Part shown: in pieces, positions 37,469-46,873 of the stretch
How the letters are laid out: each line of letters opens with the position of its first letter
Position numbering within the stretch: position 1 is the stretch's first letter
Assembly (NCBI RefSeq): GCF_014212315.1
Contig: NZ_JACKXE010000001.1
Span: forward strand, 1,426,001-1,490,000
DNA from: Nocardioides luti
Lineage (GTDB): Bacteria > Actinomycetota > Actinomycetes > Propionibacteriales > Nocardioidaceae
Direction of reading: 5' to 3'
DNA length: 64,000 bases
The notes under the pieces: model-generated
What the model was told of the DNA's origin: nothing
What the model saw: the letters and a program-made list of their open reading frames with translations, nothing else
The model's database searches: none
Made by a program: the position numbers and the translations under genes

Positions 37469-38548
37469 TCACTCGATCCGGTTGCCGTCGCCGTCCCAGT
37501 GCGACTCGACCTTCTTCGACGGCTGCACGCGCGGCGGCTCCCCCGGCATCTTCGGGTGGTCCGGCGGGAAGTTCAGCTCACCGCCCGGCAGCTCCTCCCA
37601 CAGGTCGAGCAGCGGCGTGAGGTCGTGGTGCACGTCGTCGATCCCGGCCCACGGGTCGCCGGCCGCGACCCGCTCCGGCACCGTGAACAGGTTGAACTCG
37701 CGCGGGTCGGTGACGCCGGCCAGCTCCTCCCAGGTCATCGGGGTCGACACCGGTGCGCCCGGCAGCGGCCGGAGGGAGTACGCCGAGGCGATGGTGCGGT
37801 CGCGGCAGTTCTGGTTGTAGTCCACGAAGATCCGCTCGCCGCGCTCCTCCTTCCACCACGCCGTCGTGACGCCGGGGTCGCGCAGCTCGAGCGCCCGCCC
37901 GAACCCGATGGCGGCGTGCCGCACGTCCGCGAAGTCCCAGTCCGGGCGGATCCGCACGAAGACGTGGATCCCCCGGTTGCCGGACGTCTTGGGGTAGCCG
38001 GTGATGCCGAGCTCCTCGAGCAGCTCGTGCGCCACCCCGGCGACCCGGACCGCGTCGGCGAACGTCGTGCCGGGCTGCGGGTCCAGGTCGATGCGGAGCT
38101 CGTCGGGACGGTCGACGTCGGCGCGGCGCACCGGCCACGGGTGGAAGACCAGCGTGCCCATGTGGGCGCACCAGACCGGCACGGCGATCTCGGTCGGACA
38201 GATCTCGTCGGCGGTGCGTCCGGACGGGAAGGTGATGCCGACGGTCTCGACGTAGTCGGGGGCGCCCTTGGCGACCCGCTTCTGGTAGAACGCGTCGGCG
38301 TTGCGGTCAGCGGGGCCGGTGGCCAGCTTCATGCCCTCACGCACCCCGGACGGCCAGCGCTCGAGCGCCGTCGGCCGGTCGCGCAGGGCTCGCATCAACC
38401 CGTCGTCGACGCTGGCGAAGTACTCCGCCACCATCAGCTTGGTGACCTCGGGCGTGGTGTCCGTGGCCTCGTAGATCACCCGGTCCGGGCTGGAGACCCG
38501 GACCGCGCGACCTCCGGCGTCGACCTCGACTGCGGCTGGCTTCGGCAT
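37469..38548 (-). CDS. LigD-type polymerase/primase domain protein (NHEJ)
   Basis: 359 residues, the stand-alone LigD polymerase domain (archaeo-eukaryotic primase fold). Metal and catalytic region LRIDLDPQPGTTFADAV (Asp-x-Asp), SGNRGIHVFVRIRP, FVDYNQNCRDRTIASAYS. Adds nucleotides at broken DNA ends. No Ku gene or ligase fusion here; convergent to ligC. ATG start. Confidence 0.92.
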   Translation of the reverse strand: MPKPAAVEVDAGGRAVRVSSPDRVIYEATDTTPEVTKLMVAEYFASVDDGLMRALRDRPTALERWPSGVREGMKLATGPADRNADAFYQKRVAKGAPDYVETVGITFPSGRTADEICPTEIAVPVWCAHMGTLVFHPWPVRRADVDRPDELRIDLDPQPGTTFADAVRVAGVAHELLEELGITGYPKTSGNRGIHVFVRIRPDWDFADVRHAAIGFGRALELRDPGVTTAWWKEERGERIFVDYNQNCRDRTIASAYSLRPLPGAPVSTPMTWEELAGVTDPREFNLFTVPERVAAGDPWAGIDDVHHDLTPLLDLWEELPGGELNFPPDHPKMPGEPPRVQPSKKVESHWDGDGNRIE

Positions 38549-38583
38549 GGGCTCACGCTAGCCGGACGGGCCGCGTCGAGGTG

Positions 38584-38934
38584 TCAGAGCAGGGAGTTGG
38601 GCTCGAACGTCGGCCGTCGGTCGATGTCCTGCTTGGCGGGCCGCACGAATTCGAAGCCGGCCGTGGTCACCAGCTGCCAGGTGGCGACCTGCTGGACGAC
38701 CTGCTCGGCGCAGGCGAGGTGCAGCGGCGGGAAGTGGAACGCGTTGCGCGCCACCTCCGCGCCGCTGCCCACGAACGCGATCGGTCGGCCCAGCGGGCGC
38801 CCGCAGGACCCGCAGATCCTGCTGAGCGCGCACTGGGTGACGCGCTTGCCGTTGAGCCCCTCGAGGCCCTCGGTGAGCGCGCCGGTGGTCCCGTCGTCGT
38901 ACGTGCAGGCGAACGGTGCCGTCGTCACGCTCAT
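38584..38934 (-). CDS. Small CxxC protein coupled to the fatty-acid desaturase
   Basis: 116 residues. ICGSCGRPLGRP looks like half a zinc ribbon; another two Cys (QCAL and ACAE) could complete a metal site. Its ATG overlaps the stop of the desaturase by 4 nt, so it is the third gene of the reductase-desaturase operon. No family recognised; role unknown. Confidence 0.75.
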   Translation of the reverse strand: MSVTTAPFACTYDDGTTGALTEGLEGLNGKRVTQCALSRICGSCGRPLGRPIAFVGSGAEVARNAFHFPPLHLACAEQVVQQVATWQLVTTAGFEFVRPAKQDIDRRPTFEPNSLL

Positions 38935-40145
38935 GCCGACTGGGTCCGCGACCAGCCGCCCGTCTCGGTACGACGGGTGGGCCGCTCGGCGTCCGAGCGG
39001 CGGCCGCGCTCGATCGAGACGGTGGGCTCCGGCGGGGTGGGCTGGTCGCTGGAGGTGAACTTGTTCGGCAGCGACAGCTTCATGATCGTCCGGAGAGCCT
39101 GGCCGTACTGGTGGTGCAGCGGACCGGTGGTGTACGGGATGGAGTACTTGTCGCACAGCGCGCGCACCTTGACCGCGATCTCCGGGTAGCGGTTGCTCGG
39201 GAGGTCGGGGAACAGGTGGTGCTCGATCTGGTAGCCGAGGCTGCCCGCGAGGATGTGCAGCGTGCGGCTGCCCTCGAAGTTCGCCGAGCCGAGCATCTGG
39301 CGGAGGTACCACTCCGCGCGGGTCTCGTCCTCGAGCTCCTCCTCGGTGAAGTGCAGCGCCCCGTCGGGGAAGTGCCCGCAGAAGATGATCATGTAGGACC
39401 ACAGGTTGCGGGTGAGGTTCGCCGCGACGTTCGCCTTGATCGTCGACTTCCACTGCGGACCGCTGAGGGCCGGGTAGACGACGTAGTCCTTGAGGATCTG
39501 GTTGCGGCCCTTCCACGCGATCTGGCGCAGCTGCCGCTTCATCTCCTTGGGGTCCTTCTTGCCCTTGCGGATCGCCTCGAGGTCGAGGTCGTGCAGCGCG
39601 ACGCCCCACTGGAAGAGCCCGGCGAGCAGCGCGTTGTAGACGGGCTGGCCGAGGTAGACGGGGTGCCACTTCTGCTCACGGGCCATCCGCAGGATGCCGT
39701 AGCCGATGTCGTTGTCGTGGCCGAGGACGTTGGTGAACTGGTGGTGGATGTAGTTGTGCGAGTGCTTCCACTGCTCGGCGGGCTGGGCGGTGTCCCACTC
39801 CCAGTTGCTCGAGTGGATCTCGGGGTCGTTCATCCAGTCCCACTGGCCGTGCATGACGTTGTGGCCGATCTCCATGTTCTCGAGGATCTTGGCCACGCCG
39901 AGCAGGGCGGCGCCGGCCGCCATCGCGCCCTTGCGGGACTTCTTCGACTGGGTGCCCACCATCAGGGTGACCCGGCCGGCGGCGGCGAGGCCGCGCTGGA
40001 TGCGGATCATCCGGTTGATGTACGCCGCGTCGGCGTCGCAGCGGGACTCCTCCACCTCGGCGCGGATGGCGTCGAGCTCGCGTCCGAGCTGCTCGACCTC
40101 CTCCTCGGTGAGGTGGGTGTACTCCTTCACGTCTGCGATGGCCAT
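38931..40145 (-). CDS. Membrane fatty-acid (acyl-CoA) desaturase, DesA3-like
   Basis: 404 residues. Integral-membrane di-iron desaturase with the three His boxes: GHNVMHGQ, HSHNYIHHQF and QIEHHLFP. Introduces a double bond in stearoyl-type acyl chains. C-terminal tail polar. ATG with GGAGG 9 nt upstream. Downstream of the [2Fe-2S] reductase that supplies electrons; the pair parallels M. tuberculosis DesA3 (Rv3229c) and Rv3230c. Confidence 0.93.
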   Translation of the reverse strand: MAIADVKEYTHLTEEEVEQLGRELDAIRAEVEESRCDADAAYINRMIRIQRGLAAAGRVTLMVGTQSKKSRKGAMAAGAALLGVAKILENMEIGHNVMHGQWDWMNDPEIHSSNWEWDTAQPAEQWKHSHNYIHHQFTNVLGHDNDIGYGILRMAREQKWHPVYLGQPVYNALLAGLFQWGVALHDLDLEAIRKGKKDPKEMKRQLRQIAWKGRNQILKDYVVYPALSGPQWKSTIKANVAANLTRNLWSYMIIFCGHFPDGALHFTEEELEDETRAEWYLRQMLGSANFEGSRTLHILAGSLGYQIEHHLFPDLPSNRYPEIAVKVRALCDKYSIPYTTGPLHHQYGQALRTIMKLSLPNKFTSSDQPTPPEPTVSIERGRRSDAERPTRRTETGGWSRTQSA

Positions 40146-40215
40146 GCGGTTCCTCCGTGTGTCGGTTCGTCGTGCTTCGGTGATCGAGCCTGGTGCGGTG
40201 ATCGAGCGGGTCGGG

Positions 40216-41295
40216 TCAGATGTTGAGCGTGCAGTTGCCGACCGGGACGGTGACGCAGGTCTGCACCTGCTCGTTCGGCTGGGAGAACTCGTTGCCGTTG
40301 CGCAGGTCGCGGACGGTGCCCTCGACGAGCGTCAGGGTGCAGGTGTGGCAGATGCCCATGCGGCAGCCGTACGGCATGCCGACCCCGGCCTCCTCCCCCG
40401 CCTCGAGCACGGTGGTGGCGCCGTCGGCCTCCGCGGTCTTGCCGGAGTTCTGGAAGGTGATCGTGCCGCCCTCGCCGCCGTCGCCGCCGAGCGCCAGGGA
40501 GAAGCGCTCGAGGTGCAGCTGGTCGGACAGGCCGGCCTCCTCGAAGTGCTCCTCGATGGCGTCGAGCATCGGCGCCGGGCCGCAGGCCCAGGTGTCGCGC
40601 TGGCGCCAGTCGGAGCAGAGGTCGTCGAGGTCCGCGAGCTCGAGCATGCCGTCGGTGTCGGTGTGCAGCTGGTGCAGCGTCAGCGACGGGTGCTTGGCGG
40701 CGAGCGCCTCGAGCTCCTCGCGGAAGATCATCCGCTCGGCCGTCGGCGAGGAGTAGTGGACGACCACGTCGGGCATGGTGCCGCGGCGGTCGAGGGTGCG
40801 CAGCATGGCCATCACCGGGGTGATGCCGCTGCCGCCGACGAGGAACAGCATCTCGGCGGGCGGCGGGTCGGGCAGCACGAAGTCGCCGTTCGGCAGCGCC
40901 AGCCGGACGATCGTGCCGGGGGCCAGGCCGCGGACCAGGTGGTCGGAGAGGAAGCCCTCCGGCATCGCGCGGACCGTGATCGCGATGGTGCGGCCCTTGC
41001 GCTTGGGCGGCGAGCTGACGGAGTAGGAGCGCCAGTGGAACTTGCCGTCCAGCTGCACGCCGATCCCGACGTACTGCCCGGGGCGGTGGTCGTAGCGCCA
41101 GCCCCAGCCGGGCCGGATCACGAGCGTGGCGGCGTCCTCGGTCTCCTGGACGACCTTCTCGACGCGGCCGCGCAGCTCGCGCGAGCTCCACAGCGGGTTG
41201 ATCAGCGACAGGTAGTCATCGGGATGGAGCGGGGTCGTGAGCTTCGACCCGGCCTCGCGCACGCGCTCCCACGGGATGGTGCTTCCTGCCGCCAT
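40216..41295 (-). CDS. Ferredoxin reductase / [2Fe-2S] oxidoreductase for the desaturase
   Basis: 359 residues. FAD domain (RSYSVSSPP), NAD(P)-binding GGSGITPVMAML and CGPAPML, then a plant-type [2Fe-2S] domain with CRMGICHTC and a final Cys in QTCVTV. Transfers electrons from NAD(P)H to the desaturase. ATG at 41295 with GGAGG; the longer ORF reads into the operator region. First gene of the reductase-desaturase-CxxC operon. Confidence 0.93.
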   Translation of the reverse strand: MAAGSTIPWERVREAGSKLTTPLHPDDYLSLINPLWSSRELRGRVEKVVQETEDAATLVIRPGWGWRYDHRPGQYVGIGVQLDGKFHWRSYSVSSPPKRKGRTIAITVRAMPEGFLSDHLVRGLAPGTIVRLALPNGDFVLPDPPPAEMLFLVGGSGITPVMAMLRTLDRRGTMPDVVVHYSSPTAERMIFREELEALAAKHPSLTLHQLHTDTDGMLELADLDDLCSDWRQRDTWACGPAPMLDAIEEHFEEAGLSDQLHLERFSLALGGDGGEGGTITFQNSGKTAEADGATTVLEAGEEAGVGMPYGCRMGICHTCTLTLVEGTVRDLRNGNEFSQPNEQVQTCVTVPVGNCTLNI

Positions 41296-41340
41296 GCTGC
41301 CTCCGTCGTTCCGTGCCTGCGGTGATCCCGCGAGGGTACT

Positions 41341-41360
41341 CAGTGAACACATGTTCACTG
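41341..41360. promoter_or_regulatory. TetR-type palindromic operator upstream of the desaturase operon
   Basis: CAGTGAACACATGTTCACTG is a perfect 9-2-9 palindrome in the 221-nt intergenic region, 46 nt before the reductase start. It resembles the GTGAAC/GTTCAC sites used by TetR-family fatty-acid regulators such as DesT, which control desaturases. No TetR gene is in the window; msrB is divergent on the other side. Confidence 0.65.
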
Positions 41361-41516
41361 CGTGCGTCAACGCCCCCAGGGGTGATGCCCGGGCGCGGCG
41401 AATGTGCCGTCGCTCACGTGGTGTACCCCGCCACCGCCGGTTCTCACCACTGGTCTAGAGATCGGCTCGGCGGTCGTCGCCCGCGCTGGCTTGTCGCCCC
41501 CATTACCGTGGAGGGC

Positions 41517-41939
41517 ATGGCATACGGAGTGGAGAAGACCGACGAGGAGTGGCGCGCCGAGCTGAGCCGCGAGGAGTACGCCGTGCTGCGCCAGGCCGGC
41601 ACGGAGCCCGCGTTCCGCGGGGAGTACACCGACACGGAGACGACCGGCGTCTACCGCTGCAAGGCGTGCCGGTCGAAGCTGTTCGAGTCGAACACGAAGT
41701 TCCACTCGGGCTGCGGCTGGCCGTCGTTCTACCAGCCGATCAGCGACACGATCGAGTACATCGAGGACACCAGCCACGGCATGAAGCGCGTCGAGGTCCG
41801 CTGCGCCACCTGCGGCTCGCACCTCGGCCACGTCTTCCCCGACGGCTACGGCACGCCGACGGGCGACCGCTACTGCATCAACTCGATCAGCCTGACGCTC
41901 GAGCCCGTCGATCCGGCCGGGTCCGCCGACCCCGCGTAG
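41517..41939 (+). CDS. msrB: Peptide-methionine (R)-S-oxide reductase
   Basis: 140 residues. Repairs oxidised methionine (R form). Zinc CxxC pairs CKAC and CATC; catalytic Cys in RYCINSISL; also GCGWPSFYQP and GHVFPDG. ATG with GGAGG. Near hemQ and hemG, a common actinobacterial setting. Confidence 0.96.
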   Translation: MAYGVEKTDEEWRAELSREEYAVLRQAGTEPAFRGEYTDTETTGVYRCKACRSKLFESNTKFHSGCGWPSFYQPISDTIEYIEDTSHGMKRVEVRCATCGSHLGHVFPDGYGTPTGDRYCINSISLTLEPVDPAGSADPA

Positions 41940-41950
41940 GCGACGGGACC

Positions 41951-42631
41951 TCAGCGGCCCACGGTCACGAGCGCGGAGATCACCTCGACCACGCCCTCGC
42001 CGTACGTCGCGTCCGCCCAGTCCTGGATCGTGCCGTCGTCGTGGACGACGTCGACCACGACCGAGACCTCGGTGGGGACCACGCTCAGCTGGCCCGGCAG
42101 CGGGCGCTGCTCGAGGTCGGTGGCGATCTCGGCGCGCCGCGGGTCCTGCTTGCCGCCGAGACCCTGCTGGGTGTCGGGGGGCTCGATCCCGCTGCCGTCG
42201 TCGACCGGCGCGGCGTCGTACAGCGCCGCCGGGATCGCGTGGGTGACGTCCATCGCGGTGCCGTCGAAGGTGCCGGTGACCACGAACATGCCCCAGCGGA
42301 CGTCACCCTGGTGCTCGAAGACGCCCTGCTGGTCAGCCCAGCTCCAGCCGCGCAGCTCGGGGCCGCCGCACTGGGGCGGGTAGGACTCCGCGACGGCGCC
42401 CAGGCAGAGCTGCGGCAGCCCCTCGCCGGTGTCCATCACGGTGACGATCGTGCGCGTCGCGACGGGGCCGTCCGCGGCGGGGACCTCCGTGGGCCGCCCG
42501 TCGTCGGGGGCGGCCGCGCTGCCGGTCGGGGACCCGGACGGGTCGCCCGCGGGGTCGCTGGCGGTGGTCGCGCCACCGCACCCGGTCAGGGCCAGGAAGA
42601 GGGTGCCCGCGAGGGCGATCCGGATCATCAC
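41951..42631 (-). CDS. Lipoprotein, paralogue 1 (PPQCGGP family)
   Basis: 226 residues. Lipobox LTGC (Cys18), Thr/Pro linker, then LCLGAVAESYPPQCGGPELRGWSW and WGMFVVTGTFDG. Shares these blocks and a C-terminal HDDGTIQDWADATYGEGVV with the next gene upstream on the same strand. Function unknown; exported to the membrane face. Confidence 0.8.
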   Translation of the reverse strand: MMIRIALAGTLFLALTGCGGATTASDPAGDPSGSPTGSAAAPDDGRPTEVPAADGPVATRTIVTVMDTGEGLPQLCLGAVAESYPPQCGGPELRGWSWADQQGVFEHQGDVRWGMFVVTGTFDGTAMDVTHAIPAALYDAAPVDDGSGIEPPDTQQGLGGKQDPRRAEIATDLEQRPLPGQLSVVPTEVSVVVDVVHDDGTIQDWADATYGEGVVEVISALVTVGR

Positions 42632-42671
42632 GCCGGTGGGACGTCGGGACGGCCGGTCCGGTTCCCCGGCG

Positions 42672-43589
42672 TCACCGGGCCGGGCGGAGCGCCGAGTGCA
42701 AGGTCACGACACCCGGGCCGTACTCCTGGTCCGCCCAGGCCTGCAGCGTCCCGTCGTCGTGGAGGACGTCGACGTCCACCACACCGGTGACTCCCCGGCC
42801 GGACGACAGGGCCCCCGGCAGCTCCTGCGCCTGCTCCTGCACCACCGCCAGGTCGGCGTCGGTGCGGGTGCCGCCCCGGACGACGCACAGCCCGCCGCCC
42901 CACACCCGGCGCACGGCGGCCTCGCCGCCGGCGACGTCGCGCAGGACCCGGACGTCGATGATCTGGCGGCTCACGTCCGCGGCGCCCCCCGCACTGCCCT
43001 GGTCGATCTCCTCCGGGGTGCGCGGGTCCAGCGACGTGTCGACCCAGGAGGACACGTAGTCGTCGAGGTGCCGCGCGACGGCGAAGGCACGGTTGCGGTC
43101 ACGCTGCGTGACCCGGCCCGGATCCACCGTCCAGCCGCCCGCCGGCGCGCTGCACGGCGTCGCGAACTCGTCCACGTCGTCCTCGGACGCGGGTGGGGGC
43201 ACGTCGTCCGCCGGCACCACCCGGGTCGCGGTGAACCGCCGGCCGTCGAACCGCCCGGTGACCTCGAACTCGCCCCACCGGACGCCGGCGGCGCTCTGGT
43301 AGTCGCCCTCGTGCTCGGACCAGTCCCACCCGACGAGCGACGGCCCCCCGCACTGCGGCGGCAGCGAGTCGAGCACGCCGCCGAGGCACAGCTCGGGGCC
43401 GCGGCCGGTGGCGTCGTCGAGCACCGTGACGGCGTACGCCGTCGTCACCTCGCCCTCGGCGGGCGGCACCGCGGTCGGGCGCACGAGCGGGGTCGGCGCG
43501 GCGGCCGGACCGGTGGAGGCGTCGACGTCCCCGCAGGCGCCGAGGAGCAGGGCGGCGAGCGCCAGGACCGGCGCGAGGAGAGGTCGCAT
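42672..43589 (-). CDS. Lipoprotein, paralogue 2 (PPQCGGP family)
   Basis: 305 residues. Lipobox LGAC (Cys19). Shares LCLGGVLDSLPPQCGGPSL, VRWGEFEVTGRFDG and HDDGTLQAWADQEYGPGVV with paralogue 1, but has an insert of ~80 residues in the middle. The two are 40 nt apart and probably arose by tandem duplication. Function unknown. Confidence 0.8.
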   Translation of the reverse strand: MRPLLAPVLALAALLLGACGDVDASTGPAAAPTPLVRPTAVPPAEGEVTTAYAVTVLDDATGRGPELCLGGVLDSLPPQCGGPSLVGWDWSEHEGDYQSAAGVRWGEFEVTGRFDGRRFTATRVVPADDVPPPASEDDVDEFATPCSAPAGGWTVDPGRVTQRDRNRAFAVARHLDDYVSSWVDTSLDPRTPEEIDQGSAGGAADVSRQIIDVRVLRDVAGGEAAVRRVWGGGLCVVRGGTRTDADLAVVQEQAQELPGALSSGRGVTGVVDVDVLHDDGTLQAWADQEYGPGVVTLHSALRPAR

Positions 43590-43637
43590 GCGGGTGGGAC
43601 GCGCAGGGTGCCGCACCGGCTCCGCCTCCCTCCGCGG

Positions 43638-44342
43638 CTAGGGCAGCCGACCCACGAGGTCGGCGACCTCCACGAGCGAGCCGGTGTAGAACGGTACCTC
43701 CTCGCGCACGTGGCGGCGGGCCTCCGAGCCACGCAGGTGCCGCATCAGGTCGACGATGCGGTGCAGCTCGTCGGCCTCGAAGGCGAGGATCCACTCGTAG
43801 TCGCCGAGCGAGAAGCTCGCGACCGTGTTGGCGCGGACGTCGGCGTAGTCGCGGGCCATCTTGCCGTGGTCGGCGAGCATCCGGCGCCGGTCGGCGTCGT
43901 CGAGGAGGTACCACTCGTAGGACCGCACGAAGGGGTAGACGCTGACGTGCTTCTTGGCGTCCTCGTCGCTGAGGAACGCCGGCACGTGGCTCTTGTTGAA
44001 CTCCGCCGGCCGGTGCAGCGCCATCTGCGACCACACGGGGGCGAGGCGGCGGCCGAACGCGGTGCGGCGCAGGCGGTGGTAGGCCGCCTGCAGCTCCTCC
44101 GACGTCGTCGCGTGGATCCACACCATCACGTCGGCGTCCGCGCGCAGCCCGCTGACGTCGTACACGCCGCGGACGACGACGTCGGCCTCCGCGAGCTCGG
44201 CGAACAGCTGCTCGACCTCGGCGGCCTCGGCCGCGCGGTCGGCGTCCTCGCCGAGCACGGTGTCGAGCCGGAACACCGACCACATCGTGTAGCGGATGGA
44301 GTCGTTGATCTCGCGGGCGCGTGCGGCCTTGCTGTTGCTCAT
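43638..44342 (-). CDS. hemQ: Coproheme decarboxylase HemQ (chlorite-dismutase fold)
   Basis: 234 residues. Last step of the coproporphyrin haem route (coproheme to haem b). Signature [12 protein letters not shown] with the catalytic Tyr, DHGKMARDY with the haem-ligand His. ATG overlaps the hemG stop by 4 nt, so the two are coupled. Confidence 0.93.
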   Translation of the reverse strand: MSNSKAARAREINDSIRYTMWSVFRLDTVLGEDADRAAEAAEVEQLFAELAEADVVVRGVYDVSGLRADADVMVWIHATTSEELQAAYHRLRRTAFGRRLAPVWSQMALHRPAEFNKSHVPAFLSDEDAKKHVSVYPFVRSYEWYLLDDADRRRMLADHGKMARDYADVRANTVASFSLGDYEWILAFEADELHRIVDLMRHLRGSEARRHVREEVPFYTGSLVEVADLVGRLP

Positions 44343-45739
44343 GGCTCCATTGTCGCGCGGTGGGCGGAGGCGATGACGGCCGGGATGCCCACGCCGTCGT
44401 ACGCCGCCCCGCAGACCGACAGGCCGGGGACCCGGGCCACGTCGACCCGGATCCGGGCCACCCGCTCGAGGTGCCCGGGGGCGTACTGCGGCAGCCCGCC
44501 GCCCCACCGCTGGACGTGGGTGTCGACCGGACGGGCGGCGAGCCCGGTCGCGAGGGCCAGGTCGGCGAGCGAGGCGGCCACGAGCTCCTCGTCCGTGGCC
44601 TGGAGCGCCACCGCGTCGCCGTGCCGGCCCAGCGAGGTGCGCAGCAGCAGGAGGTCCTCGCCGTCGAGCGCGCCGCGACCCGCGTCGCGCACCCAGCCCC
44701 ACTTGGCGAAGGAGAAGGTGGCGGCCTTGATCCGGCGGCCGTCGACCGGAGGCACGAGGAAGCCGGAGCCGCCGTCGAGCAGCGCGGTGCCGGTCAGGTC
44801 GCGGGCGCGGAGGGCGAGGGTCACCACGGCGGTCGAGGCGTGCTCGATCGCGGCCAGCTCAGCTGCCGCGACGGGGGCCAGGTCGCCCAGCAGCCGCCCG
44901 GTGGGGGCCGCCGGGGTCGCGAGCACAACGAGGTCGGCCGGCACCCGCTCGGGCGCGGTGGTCGGGCCGACGGTGAGCACGAAGCCCTCCGGCGTCCGCC
45001 CGAGCGCGCGGACGGTGGCGCCGGTGCGGAGCGTGACTCGCGGGTCGGCGGCCAGCAGGTCCGCCAGGGCGTCGACCAGGCCGGCCATGCCGCCGGGCAG
45101 GCCCGCGAAGACGGGGACGCCGGAGATCGGGAGCACTGCGGCGGCCTCCAGCAGCGACCCGCGCCCGGCCATCGCGACCAGCTGCGGGACGGTCGACCGG
45201 GCCGACAGGGCGCGTGAGTTGCCGGCGTACACCCCGCCGAGCAGGGGCTCGACCAGGCGGTCCACGACCTCGGCGCCGAGACGGGCCTCGACCAGCTCGC
45301 CGACGGACGGGTCGCCCTCGATCCGCGTCGGCGGCAGGCCCGGCTCCTCGCGGACCCGGGCCAGGCCGGCGTCCGACAGCACGCCGGAGCGGGCCAGGTC
45401 GTCGACGTCGAGGGGCACGCCCATCAGCGAGCGAGGCAGCGGGCGCAGCGCGTCGCGGGTCCAGATGCGCGACGACGCCGTGGTGGGGTGCTCGACGGTG
45501 AGCCCGACCGCCTCGGCCAGCTCGACCCCCTCGGGCCGGCGGTTGAGCATCGCCTCGGCGCCGACGTCGACGGCCACGCCCGCCACGCGCCGCCGCAGGA
45601 GCTTGCCGCCCAGCCGGTCGGAGCCCTCGAGCAGCAGCACCTCGTGCCCGGCCGCGGCCAGGTCGCGCGCGGCGGTGAGGCCGGCGATCCCTCCCCCGAC
45701 GACGACGGCACGACGGCGGTCGCTCGGGGAGGGGGGCAC
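44339..45739 (-). CDS. hemG: Coproporphyrinogen/protoporphyrinogen oxidase
   Basis: 466 residues. FAD enzyme that oxidises the porphyrinogen before iron insertion (HemY/CgoX type in Gram-positives). N-terminal [18 protein letters not shown] and [11 protein letters not shown]-terminal FAD strand [21 protein letters not shown] start. Couples to hemQ; hemE is 8 kb away across the sulfur block. Confidence 0.92.
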   Translation of the reverse strand: MPPSPSDRRRAVVVGGGIAGLTAARDLAAAGHEVLLLEGSDRLGGKLLRRRVAGVAVDVGAEAMLNRRPEGVELAEAVGLTVEHPTTASSRIWTRDALRPLPRSLMGVPLDVDDLARSGVLSDAGLARVREEPGLPPTRIEGDPSVGELVEARLGAEVVDRLVEPLLGGVYAGNSRALSARSTVPQLVAMAGRGSLLEAAAVLPISGVPVFAGLPGGMAGLVDALADLLAADPRVTLRTGATVRALGRTPEGFVLTVGPTTAPERVPADLVVLATPAAPTGRLLGDLAPVAAAELAAIEHASTAVVTLALRARDLTGTALLDGGSGFLVPPVDGRRIKAATFSFAKWGWVRDAGRGALDGEDLLLLRTSLGRHGDAVALQATDEELVAASLADLALATGLAARPVDTHVQRWGGGLPQYAPGHLERVARIRVDVARVPGLSVCGAAYDGVGIPAVIASAHRATMEP

Positions 45740-45780
45740 GTCCCCAGTCTAGGAAGCGGGGCGCGAGGTGCCGGGAAAGG

Positions 45781-45818
45781 CCCGACCCCGACCGCGGGTG
45801 CACACGGTCGGGGTCGGG
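45781..45818. terminator. Strong hairpin between the sulfur operon and hemG
   Basis: CCCGACCCCGACCG and its exact complement (45805-45818) form a 14-bp stem with a 10-nt loop. It lies 22 nt past the flavin reductase stop and before hemG, so it likely terminates the sulfur operon. Confidence 0.7.
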
Positions 45819-45839
45819 AGCTGGGGGCCCGGGACGGGC

Positions 45840-46349
45840 TCAGGCGCTGTCGGCCAGGCGTCCGAAGGCGCTGCGGTGGAAGACCAGCGGCAGGGAGGTG
45901 TCGGCGTGCTCGACGGCGTGCAGCTGGAGGATGACGATCAGGTGGTCGCCGGCCTCCACCTCGCGGTAGATCGAGCACTCGAACCGGGCGAGGCCCTCGT
46001 CGAGGGTCACCGCGCCGTCGTCGGTCGCGGTGACGGCCACGTCGTCGAAGCGGTGGGCGACGTCGCCGGCGAGCTGGCGGCAGACCTCGCCGTGGTGGTC
46101 GGCCAGGATCGTCACGCCGAGGTGGTCGGCGCGCCGCAGGGACGGCCAGGTCTTCGAGGTCCGGGCCACGGAGAACGACACCAGGGCCGGCTCGAGGCTG
46201 ACCGAGGTGAACGAGCTCGCGGCGAGCCCGATCAGCTCCCCGTCGACCTCCGCGGCCACGGCGACGACGCCGCTCGGGAAGATGCCGAAGGCCTCGCGCA
46301 GGCGGTCCGGGTCGAGGTCCTGGTTGGTGGTGAGAGCGGTGACGGTCAT
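45840..46349 (-). CDS. Flavin reductase domain protein (DszD/HpaC-type)
   Basis: 169 residues. NAD(P)H:FMN reductase fold (FGIFPSGVVAVAAEVDG, GLAASSFTSVSLEPALVSFS, FECSIYREVEAGDHLIV). Supplies reduced FMN to the flavin monooxygenases of the operon. ATG overlaps the preceding gene's stop by 4 nt. Last gene of the sulfur operon. Confidence 0.9.
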   Translation of the reverse strand: MTVTALTTNQDLDPDRLREAFGIFPSGVVAVAAEVDGELIGLAASSFTSVSLEPALVSFSVARTSKTWPSLRRADHLGVTILADHHGEVCRQLAGDVAHRFDDVAVTATDDGAVTLDEGLARFECSIYREVEAGDHLIVILQLHAVEHADTSLPLVFHRSAFGRLADSA

Positions 46350-46873
46350 GAGGTCACTCCTGCCGTGCTGTCGAGGATGGCGGTGATGGCGGGACGGGCG
46401 AGCCCCAGCCAGTGGGTGTAGGCGTCCGGGTCGTCGTACGCCGCGTCGAGGACGTAGAGCCCCTTGGCGGGCACGATGCCCCCGATCTCGGTGAGCACCG
46501 GGCGCAGCGTGAGCTCCGGCGCCAGGGCGTGCCCGGGGCCGGCGCCGAGCATGAGCGGCACGGCGACGCCGTGCAGCCCGTCGGTCGCGAAGCGGTCGAG
46601 GAAGAGCTTGAGCAACCCGGTGTAGGTGCCCTTGTACGTCGGGCAGGCGACCACGACGAGGTCGGCCGCGCCGACCTCCTCGACCAGCCCGGCCACGGTG
46701 GGGTCGGACCAGTCGAGCAGCGCCGGGCCGAGGTCCGCGAGGTCGACGACGAGGTCGGGCTCGGCCCCGTCGGTCAGCTCGCGCCCCACGTGCAGGGCCG
46801 CCTCGAGCGTCCGCGACCGCGGCTTGGGGTTGCCGACGACGACCGCGACCCGGGTGCCGGGACGGGAGGTCAC
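46346..46873 (-). CDS. NAD(P)H-dependent FMN reductase (MsuE/SsuE-like)
   Basis: 175 residues. Flavodoxin-like fold: VVVGNPKPRSRTLEAAL, ADLVVVACPTYKGTYTGLLKLFLDR. A second reductant source for FMNH2 monooxygenases. GTG start overlaps the LLM gene stop by 4 nt. Confidence 0.9.
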   Translation of the reverse strand: MTSRPGTRVAVVVGNPKPRSRTLEAALHVGRELTDGAEPDLVVDLADLGPALLDWSDPTVAGLVEEVGAADLVVVACPTYKGTYTGLLKLFLDRFATDGLHGVAVPLMLGAGPGHALAPELTLRPVLTEIGGIVPAKGLYVLDAAYDDPDAYTHWLGLARPAITAILDSTAGVTS

